From Salinarimonas soli (GTDB lineage Bacteria > Pseudomonadota > Alphaproteobacteria > Rhizobiales > Beijerinckiaceae), in the NCBI RefSeq assembly GCF_008386575.1, contig NZ_VUOA01000018.1, positions 113,699 to 177,698 of the forward strand: DNA of 64,000 nt, read 5' to 3'. Of this stretch, positions 54,478-61,209 are shown in pieces. The position numbers were made by a program, and so were the translations under genes. Every line of letters begins with the position of its first letter. Positions within the stretch are counted from its first letter, which is position 1. The notes under the pieces were generated by a model. That model saw nothing but the letters and a program-made list of their open reading frames with translations. It did no database searches and had not been told where the DNA came from.

Positions 54478-56118
54478 ATGCTGGATCTCTGGTACAAGAA
54501 CGCGGTCATCTACTGCCTCGACGTGAAGACCTTCATGGACTCGAAGGGCGACGGGGTGGGCGACTTCCAGGGCCTCGCCGACCGGCTCGATCACATCGAG
54601 GCGCTGGGCTGCACCTGCGTCTGGCTGCTGCCGTTCTATCCCTCGCCCAACCGCGACAACGGCTACGACATCACGGATTTCTACGGCGCCGATCCGAGGC
54701 TCGGCACGCTCGGCGACTTCGTCACTTTCATCCGCGCCGCCCACGACCGCGGCCTGCGGGTGATCGTCGACCTCGTGGTGAACCACACGTCCATCGACCA
54801 TCCCTGGTTCCAGGCCGCCCGGCGGGATCGCGCGTCGCCCTATCGCGACTGGTATGTCTGGTCGGACGAGGAGCCGGCGGACAAGGAGGAGGGCGTCGTC
54901 TTTCCTGGAGTGCAGCAGGCGACCTGGACCTACGACGAGACCGCCGGGGCCTGGTACATGCACCGCTTCTACAAGCACCAAGCCGACCTCAACATCGCGA
55001 ACCCCGCCGTCCGGGCCGAGATCGAGAAGATCATGGGCTTCTGGCTCCAGCTCGGCGTGTCCGGCTTCCGGGTGGACGCGGTCCCCTTCCTCATCGAGCA
55101 CCGGGGGCTGGAGGAGCAGGAGAAGCCGAAGGGCGATCCGCACCGCTACCTGACGCGGATGCGCGACTTCCTCTCCTGGCGCAAGGCGGAGGCGATCCTG
55201 CTGGCGGAAGCCAATATCACCATGGACGAGGTGGACGACTATTTCGGCGCCGAGGGCGACCGCATGCACCTCATCTTCCACTTCATGCTCAACCAGAACC
55301 TCTACCTCGCCCTGGCGCGGGAGGACGCCGAGCCGATCCGCCGGACCATGGCGGCGACGCCGCAAATCGCGTTCCAGAGCCAGTGGGCGAGCTTTCTGCG
55401 CGGGCACGACGAGCTCGATCTGGGACGCCTCACGGACGCGGAGCGGCAGGAATGCTTCGCGGCCTTCGGGCCCGAGCCGACGATGCAGATCTACGGGCGC
55501 GGGATCCGCCGCCGCCTCGCGCCGATGCTCCACGGCGACGACCGGCGCCTCAAGCTCGCCTACAGCCTCATGTTCGCCCTGCCCGGCGCGCCGATGCTCT
55601 TCTACGGCGAGGAGATCGGCATGGGCGAGGACCTGTCGCTTAAGGAGCGCGACGCGGTGCGCACGCCCATGCAATGGGCCGACGAGCCGAACGGCGGCTT
55701 CTCGAAGGCGCCCGCCGACCGCCTCCTACGGCCGGTGCCCGAGACGGGGCCCTTCAACTACCGAGACGTCAACGTCGCGGCGCAGCGGGACCGGCCGGGC
55801 TCGCTCATGGACGATCTCCAGCGCCTCATCCGCGTGCGCCGCGCCTGTCCCGAGGTGGGCTGGGGTCGATGCACCGTGCTCGACGTCGGCGAGAGCAGCG
55901 TCCTGGGGCTGCGCTACGACTGGGAGCGGGGCACGCTCGTGATCCTGCACAACCTCGCCGAGCGGCCGGTCGAGGTGGTGATCCCGGCCGACGATCTCAC
56001 GGGTCTGCGGCCGCTGTTCTGCAACGAGCAGGACCGCACGATGCGCGACGCCCGGGAGCCCATCGCGCTCACCGCCTATGGCTATCGCTGGCTGCGCGCC
56101 CACGGCGAGCGGCGCTGA
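54478..56118 (+). CDS. GH13 trehalose synthase-type glucosyltransferase (TreS-like)
   Basis: A 546-residue GH13 enzyme. The start MLDLWYKNAVIYCLDVKTFMDSKGDGVGDFQGL matches TreS/maltose alpha-glucosyltransferase. Active-site residues can be placed: Asp in GFRVDAVP (about 199), Glu in LLAEANI (about 243) and Asp in RGHDELDL (about 309). TreS interconverts maltose and trehalose. It has no fused maltokinase domain, and no pep2 gene is next to it. Such single-domain GH13 proteins commonly sit beside TIGR03885-type LLM genes, as here. Confidence 0.88.
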   Translation: MLDLWYKNAVIYCLDVKTFMDSKGDGVGDFQGLADRLDHIEALGCTCVWLLPFYPSPNRDNGYDITDFYGADPRLGTLGDFVTFIRAAHDRGLRVIVDLVVNHTSIDHPWFQAARRDRASPYRDWYVWSDEEPADKEEGVVFPGVQQATWTYDETAGAWYMHRFYKHQADLNIANPAVRAEIEKIMGFWLQLGVSGFRVDAVPFLIEHRGLEEQEKPKGDPHRYLTRMRDFLSWRKAEAILLAEANITMDEVDDYFGAEGDRMHLIFHFMLNQNLYLALAREDAEPIRRTMAATPQIAFQSQWASFLRGHDELDLGRLTDAERQECFAAFGPEPTMQIYGRGIRRRLAPMLHGDDRRLKLAYSLMFALPGAPMLFYGEEIGMGEDLSLKERDAVRTPMQWADEPNGGFSKAPADRLLRPVPETGPFNYRDVNVAAQRDRPGSLMDDLQRLIRVRRACPEVGWGRCTVLDVGESSVLGLRYDWERGTLVILHNLAERPVEVVIPADDLTGLRPLFCNEQDRTMRDAREPIALTAYGYRWLRAHGERR

Positions 56119-56181
56119 GATGATAGGGGGCGGTCGGGATGACGGAGGGCCGCTCCGTGTCCCTTGTCCCGCACCCTCCAT

Positions 56182-56304
56182 CCTCGTCCTGAGGTGCCCT
56201 GCGCAGCAGGGCCTCGAAGGGCGTTCCAGGAATCTCCGAAGGGCTGTGGCAAAGTCCTGCGTGCTTCGAGACGCCCGCTACGCGGGCTCCTCAGCATGAG
56301 GGCG
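56182..56304. repeat. Interspersed palindromic repeat, copy 2
   Basis: The same layout as the element at 26136-26260: CCTCGTCCTGAGG at one end, CCTCAGCATGAGGG at the other, with CCTCGAAGGG and GCTTCGAGACGC half-sites between. Here it lies between the ends of the convergent treS and nitroreductase genes, 64 bases after treS. It could terminate both transcripts. Confidence 0.85.
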
Positions 56305-56352
56305 CACAGAGCGTATGGGGGCTTGGGGAGCACCCTCATCCCACGCCCCCCC

Positions 56353-57201
56353 TCAGGCCAGGTCGAACCCCTTCCCCCGAATGAACGCGCCGAAGCCTGT
56401 CCGCTCGGGCCTCGCATATTGGCGGGTCTTGTCGTCCGACCAGCAATAGCCCTCCACGGGACCGCCGTAATCGGCCGCGTAGCGCTGCCTGGCATAGGGC
56501 TGCACCTCGGCGCGCGAGCGGTCATAGGCCTCGACCCGCTCCCGCAGCCCCTCCTCGCCGAACCGGTCCATGTGCACGGTGACCCCGAGCGGCAGCCGCG
56601 GGCTCACCACAGGCGCCGGGGCTTCGGGCCAGCCCACGGCGAGGCCCGCGACGGGGAAGACATGGTCCGGCAGCCCGAGGAGGTCGCTCACCTCGGCAGG
56701 GCGGTTTCGCACCGCGCTCACGGGGCAGCAGCCGAGCCCCACGGTCTCGGCTGCTGCCACGAAGCCTGAAAGCGCGATGCCGGCATCCACGGCCGCATTG
56801 AAGAACGCGTCCAGGTGGTCGTTTGCGAAGCCCCGTCCCCGCCATTCGTGGATCTGGCGCTGGCGGCGGTTGTTGCCGCAGAATACGAGGAGCGCCGGCG
56901 CGCCCGCCACCCAGGCCTCGCCGCCGACCAGCGCGTTCATCGCTAGGCGCCGCTCCGGGTCCGCAACGATGACGATGTCACGCTGCTGGAGATCGCTCTT
57001 GGACGGGGTCGACAGGGCGACGGCACAGAGCATGCGCAGGAGCCCCGGGTCGACGGATCCCTCGCGATAGGCCCTGCAGGAGCCGCGCCCGGCCATGCGC
57101 GCCAGCGTGTCGAGGCCCGGCAGGTCGGGATCGAACGATGCCTCCTCCCCGAAACGCCGGGCGAGATGGCGGTTGAGGCGATCGGCGGCGGAGTCCGGCA
57201 T
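56353..57201 (-). CDS. Nitroreductase family NADPH-dependent flavin oxidoreductase
   Basis: A 282-residue FMN enzyme. Family pieces are GRGSCRAYREGSVDPGLLRMLCAVALSTPSKSDLQQRDIVIV (FMN and substrate loop), FNAAVDAGIALSGFVAAAETVGLGCCPVSAVRN and VFPVAGLAVGWP. The Arg-rich N-terminal segment and the C-terminal extension fit NfsA/FRP-type enzymes that reduce quinones or nitro compounds. ATG at 57201 is used (GAGGTG just before); GTG 57207 is the alternative. It follows the LLM gene by 74 bases. Confidence 0.85.
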   Translation of the reverse strand: MPDSAADRLNRHLARRFGEEASFDPDLPGLDTLARMAGRGSCRAYREGSVDPGLLRMLCAVALSTPSKSDLQQRDIVIVADPERRLAMNALVGGEAWVAGAPALLVFCGNNRRQRQIHEWRGRGFANDHLDAFFNAAVDAGIALSGFVAAAETVGLGCCPVSAVRNRPAEVSDLLGLPDHVFPVAGLAVGWPEAPAPVVSPRLPLGVTVHMDRFGEEGLRERVEAYDRSRAEVQPYARQRYAADYGGPVEGYCWSDDKTRQYARPERTGFGAFIRGKGFDLA

Positions 57202-57275
57202 GGGCACCTCGGCGGCAGGAGCCCGTCCTTGTTAGATCATCGCCTCCGGGGAGACCATCGTGGGGACGTGGCCCC

Positions 57276-58244
57276 TCACCCGCCCCGCACCTGCGGCAGC
57301 ACGCGCTCGCCGAACGCCTCGATGAAGGCCCGCTGGTTGGTGGCGACGTTGTGGAGCGAGAGCTCGTCGATCCCGACCGCAAGGTACTCCCCGATCCATG
57401 CGGCGTGCCGACCGAGATCGCTCGACACCCGCACGGACCGGTCCAGGTCCTCGGGCCGAACGAAGGCAGCCGCCTGCTCGAACTGCTTCGGCGTCCGGAT
57501 CTCCCAGAGCACGTCGCCCTCGAAGAGGTTCGTCCGCCATTGCCGGAACGCGTCCTCCCGGATCGCGGCCTCGTCCGGCCCCCAGGCGAGCTTGAGCTGC
57601 GCCAGGACCGGCTTCCCCTCCCCGCCTCCCTCGCGGAACGCGTCGACGACGCGGCGCAGGCTCTCGACCGGCCCGCCCGCCACCGTGATGAGGCCGTCCG
57701 CCCAGCCGCCCACCCACCGGGCCGTGTCGACCGACACGGCCGCGCCGACGAGAAGCAGCGGGCGCTCGGGCCGGGTGTAGAGCTTCGCGTCCTCCACGAC
57801 GATGCGCCCGTGGTGGGACACCGTCTCGCCCGCCCACAGGGCCCGCATGACGGCCGCGCACTCCTCGAGACGCGCCTTTCGCTCGGGCTTGTGCACCCAG
57901 TTGAGGCCCGTGATGCCCTCGTTCAGCGCCTGCCCGCTGCCGAGGCACATCCAGAGCCGCTCCGGGAACATGACGCCGAGCGTGGCGCCGGCCTGGGCGA
58001 GGATAGCCGGATGATAGCGCCATCCAGGCGCCGACACGGTCCGGTACCGCAGCCCCGTGGACTGCATCGCGGCACCGAGCCACGACCAGACGAAGCCGGA
58101 CTGCCCCTGCTCCTCGCTCCATGGGAAGAAGTGATCCGACGCCGTCACCCGCTCGAACCCCGCCGATTCCGCGAGCTGGACGCAGGCCAGGAGCTCGCGC
58201 GGATCGAACTGCTCGTGCGAGGCGTGGAAGCCGAACGCCGTCAT
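57276..58244 (-). CDS. LLM class flavin-dependent oxidoreductase (TIGR03885 type)
   Basis: A 322-residue TIM-barrel flavin oxidoreductase of the luciferase-like family. The opening FGFHASHEQFDPRELLACVQLAESAGFERVTASDHFFPWSEEQGQSGFVWSWLGAAMQ is a good match to the TIGR03885 non-F420 flavinoid oxidoreductase group. GSGQALNEGITG and VGAAVSVDTARWVGGWADGLITV are further motifs. Its physiological substrate is unknown. Its promoter is one half of a shared EcfG element with eutB. Confidence 0.86.
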   Translation of the reverse strand: MTAFGFHASHEQFDPRELLACVQLAESAGFERVTASDHFFPWSEEQGQSGFVWSWLGAAMQSTGLRYRTVSAPGWRYHPAILAQAGATLGVMFPERLWMCLGSGQALNEGITGLNWVHKPERKARLEECAAVMRALWAGETVSHHGRIVVEDAKLYTRPERPLLLVGAAVSVDTARWVGGWADGLITVAGGPVESLRRVVDAFREGGGEGKPVLAQLKLAWGPDEAAIREDAFRQWRTNLFEGDVLWEIRTPKQFEQAAAFVRPEDLDRSVRVSSDLGRHAAWIGEYLAVGIDELSLHNVATNQRAFIEAFGERVLPQVRGG

Positions 58245-58285
58245 GGATCATCCCCGATCGTGGAAAGCGGGCGGGCGCCCGGCTG

Positions 58286-58311
58286 GGAACGGCCGCCCGC
58301 CCAGGACCGTT
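58286..58311 (+). promoter_or_regulatory. EcfG-type promoter for eutBC, overlapping one on the other strand
   Basis: GGAAC (58286-58290), 17 bases, CGTT (58308-58311). The start of eutB is 77 bases on. The same bases carry a promoter for the other strand (next entry). Confidence 0.6.
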
Positions 58312-58313
58312 CC
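58288..58313 (-). promoter_or_regulatory. EcfG-type promoter for the LLM gene, overlapping the eutB promoter
   Basis: Minus strand GGAAC (58313-58309), 17 bases, CGTT (58291-58288): exact consensus. The LLM start is 43 bases downstream of the -10 box. Together with the plus-strand motif the element reads GGAACG-N16-CGTTCC. Confidence 0.65.
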
Positions 58314-58387
58314 CCGCCGCCCTACCCAGGCGGGCCTACAGGCGGTACGCTCCTCCGGCATCCCGCCCCGGTTCTGAGGAAGGCGCC

Positions 58388-59776
58388 ATGCCCTACCGCC
58401 ACGTGATCGGCCAGCGCAGCTGGGTCTTCGGGTCCTTGCGCGAGCTCATGGCCAAGGCGACGCCTCTGCGCTCGGGCGACGTGCTGGCGGGCGTCGCCGC
58501 AGGCTCGGCGCAGGAGCGCGTCGCGGCCCAGATGTGCCTTGCCGACCTGCCGCTGCGCGCCTTTCTCGACGAGGCGGTCGTGCCCTACGAGAGCGATGCC
58601 GTCACGCGCCTCATCGTCGACGGCCACGACGCCCGCGCCTTCGCGCCGATCGCCCACCACACGGTCGGCAGCTTCCGCGACTGGCTTCTCTCCGATGCGG
58701 CCGGCGCCGACGCCCTCGCGGCGGTCGCGCCGGGCATCACGCCGGAGATGGCCGCGGCGGTTTCCAAGATCATGCGTAATCAGGACCTGATCCTCGCGGC
58801 CAGGAAGTGCCGGGTGGTCACGCGCTTCAACAACACGATCGGCTTGCCCGGCACGATGGCGGTTCGCCTCCAGCCGAACCATCCCACCGACGACCCGGCC
58901 GGCATCATGGCTGCGATCGTCGACGGGCTCGTGAACGGGTGCGGCGACGCGGTGATCGGGATCAACCCGGCCTCCGACTCCATCCAGGCCCTCGGCGATC
59001 TCCTGCGCCTCCTCGACGACGTGATCCGCCGCTTCGAGATCCCGACGCAGGGCTGCGTCCTCACCCACGTGACCACGACCATCGAGGCGATCGCGCGCGG
59101 CGCGCCCGTCGATCTCGTCTTTCAGTCGATCGCCGGCACCGAGGCCGCGAACCACTCCTTCGGCGTCACCCTCGATCTCCTCGACGAGGCCTGCGCGGCC
59201 GCCCGCTCGCTGGGGCGCGGGACGCTGGGGCAGAACGTTATGTATTTCGAGACCGGCCAGGGCTCCGCCCTCTCAGCCGACGCGCATCACGGCGTCGACC
59301 AGCAGACCTTGGAGGCGCGGGCCTATGCGGTGGCGCGCCGCTTCGAGCCGCTCCTCGTCAACACGGTCGTCGGCTTCATCGGCCCGGAATATCTCTACGA
59401 CGGCAAGCAGATCATCCGGGCCGGCCTGGAGGACCATTTCTGCGGCAAGCTGATGGGCCTGCCGATGGGCTGCGACGTCTGCTACACCAACCACGCCGAG
59501 GCCGACCAGGACGACATGGACACGCTCCTGACCCTGCTCGGCACGGCGGGTGTGACTTATGTCATGGGCATCCCCGGCGCCGACGACGTCATGCTGAGCT
59601 ATCAGTCGACCTCGTTCCAGGACCAGCTCTACCTGCGCGACCTGCTCGGCCTGAAGCGCGCCCCCGAGTTCGAGGCCTGGCTCCAGCGCATGGAGCTCGC
59701 CGGAGCCGACGGCCGACCGACCGCCCCTGCCCTCTCCCATCCGCTCCTCATGGCCGACCAGTCGTTCGCCTCATGA
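58388..59776 (+). CDS. eutB: Ethanolamine ammonia-lyase large subunit
   Basis: Adenosylcobalamin-dependent lyase, ethanolamine to acetaldehyde plus ammonia. The 462-residue chain has GDVLAGVAAGS, RFNNTIGLPGTMAVRLQPNHPTDD, GINPASDS, QSIAGTEAANHSFGV, GQNVMYFETGQGSALSADAHHG and MGLPMGCDVCYTNHAEAD, all EutB family motifs. The small subunit overlaps by four bases. No eutA reactivase, no transporter and no microcompartment genes are in the window. Confidence 0.95.
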   Translation: MPYRHVIGQRSWVFGSLRELMAKATPLRSGDVLAGVAAGSAQERVAAQMCLADLPLRAFLDEAVVPYESDAVTRLIVDGHDARAFAPIAHHTVGSFRDWLLSDAAGADALAAVAPGITPEMAAAVSKIMRNQDLILAARKCRVVTRFNNTIGLPGTMAVRLQPNHPTDDPAGIMAAIVDGLVNGCGDAVIGINPASDSIQALGDLLRLLDDVIRRFEIPTQGCVLTHVTTTIEAIARGAPVDLVFQSIAGTEAANHSFGVTLDLLDEACAAARSLGRGTLGQNVMYFETGQGSALSADAHHGVDQQTLEARAYAVARRFEPLLVNTVVGFIGPEYLYDGKQIIRAGLEDHFCGKLMGLPMGCDVCYTNHAEADQDDMDTLLTLLGTAGVTYVMGIPGADDVMLSYQSTSFQDQLYLRDLLGLKRAPEFEAWLQRMELAGADGRPTAPALSHPLLMADQSFAS

Positions 59777-60579
59777 AGCGCCCCACGCCCCCCACCGATG
59801 GCGCCGACCCGTGGGCCCGCCTGCGTGCCCTGACGCCCGCGCGGATCGGCTTGCCCCGCACGGGCGCGAGCCTTTCGACCGACGCGGTGCTGCGCTTCGC
59901 CATGGCCCATGCCGAGGCCCGCGACGCGGTCCACACGCCTGCCGACATGGAGGCGCTTCGCGAACCCCTTGCGCGGGTCGGTTTCCCGACGATCCCCGTG
60001 AGCTCCGCCGTGGGTTCGCGGGGCACCTATCTGCGGCGCCCCGATCTCGGCCGCCGCCTCTCCCCCGAGAGCAGGGCCCGTATCGAGGCCGAGGCGCGGG
60101 GGCTCGTGGACATCGCCCTCGTCGTCGCGGACGGCCTGTCCTCCACCGCGGTGCAGGCCGGGGCCGTACCGTTGCTCGAGGCGTTCGCGCCCTGGATCGC
60201 GCGGGAGGGCTGGTCGGTCGCACCCGTTTCGCTGGCGGTCCAGGCGCGGGTCGCGCTCGGCGACGAGATCGGCGCCCTGTTTCGCGCCCGCGCCGTCGTG
60301 GTGCTCGTGGGCGAACGCCCCGGCCTGTCCGCGTCCGACAGTCTCGGCCTCTATCTCACCTACGATCCGCGGGTCGGGCGTACGGACGCGCAGCGCAACT
60401 GCATCTCGAACGTGCGCCCCGGCGGCCTGAGCCACGGGGAGTCCGCCTTCAAGCTGCACTGGCTTCTGCGCCGCGCCCTGGACCTGCGGCTCTCCGGCGT
60501 GGCGCTGAAGGACGAGAGCGATCTGGCGGCCCTGGAGCCACGCCCCGAAGCCGCCCGGCTAGGGCCGGGAGACGCCTGA
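59773..60579 (+). CDS. eutC: Ethanolamine ammonia-lyase small subunit
   Basis: Cobalamin-binding partner of EutB, 268 residues. The GLSSTAVQ segment, LGDEIGALF, VVLVGERPGLSASDSLGLYLTYDPRVGRTDAQRNCISNVRPGGLS are the EutC core. Its ATG overlaps the eutB stop (ATGA), so the subunits are made together. Confidence 0.95.
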   Translation: MKRPTPPTDGADPWARLRALTPARIGLPRTGASLSTDAVLRFAMAHAEARDAVHTPADMEALREPLARVGFPTIPVSSAVGSRGTYLRRPDLGRRLSPESRARIEAEARGLVDIALVVADGLSSTAVQAGAVPLLEAFAPWIAREGWSVAPVSLAVQARVALGDEIGALFRARAVVVLVGERPGLSASDSLGLYLTYDPRVGRTDAQRNCISNVRPGGLSHGESAFKLHWLLRRALDLRLSGVALKDESDLAALEPRPEAARLGPGDA

Positions 60580-60624
60580 CGCGGCGCGCCTGGAACCCGT
60601 TGCCGCGCACCTTGTTGATGCGCC

Positions 60625-61197
60625 ATGTCCCACCGCACGTCACACGACCCGGCTCCGCGCCGGCGAGCCCCCTCCGGGTCCCCTCCGATGAGCACCGGCG
60701 AGGTGCTGGCCCGGGGCCTCTTGGCCGGCGCGGTCGGTGTCGCCGCCATGACGCTTGCCGAGAAGCTGGAGCAGGCGATCACGGGACGCCCGAACTCCTA
60801 TGTTCCGGCTCACACGCTGGAAGCGCTCCTCGGCCTGCCCCATCGCCCGGACGAGGAGCGGCTCGGGATGAACTGGGCCATGCACTGGGGCCAGGGCATC
60901 GCTTTGGGCGCCGTGCGGGCCCTCATGGCGCAGCACGGCCTGCGGGGCCCTGCGGCCTCCTTCCTCTTCCTCAACCTGCGCCTTCTCAACGACCAGACCC
61001 TGGAGAACGCCACCGGCGTCGGAGCCCCTCCCTGGACCTGGCCGGTGGACGAGCAGGTCGTCGACATCTTGCACAAGGCGGTCTACGCCTACGCTACGGG
61101 TGCGGCGGCCGACCGTCTCGTGGAGGCGCCTCCCGGTCCGGAGCCGGTAAAGGGCGGCCATTATTACGGCCGAGAGGTCCGGCGCGCCGGACCTTGA
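60625..61197 (+). CDS. Small protein with one or two hydrophobic helices, unknown
   Basis: A 190-residue protein. Residues 22-45 (STGEVLARGLLAGAVGVAAMTLAEKLEQ) form an amphipathic/hydrophobic helix, then TGRPNSYVPAHTLEALLGLPHRP and a helical region with MNWAMHWGQGIALGAVRALMAQHGLRG. No family was recognised with certainty. ATG at 60625 or 60688 may be the start. It follows eutC by 45 bases and may be co-transcribed. Confidence 0.7.
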   Translation: MSHRTSHDPAPRRRAPSGSPPMSTGEVLARGLLAGAVGVAAMTLAEKLEQAITGRPNSYVPAHTLEALLGLPHRPDEERLGMNWAMHWGQGIALGAVRALMAQHGLRGPAASFLFLNLRLLNDQTLENATGVGAPPWTWPVDEQVVDILHKAVYAYATGAAADRLVEAPPGPEPVKGGHYYGREVRRAGP

Positions 61198-61209
61198 TCG
61201 AGCGCAGGA

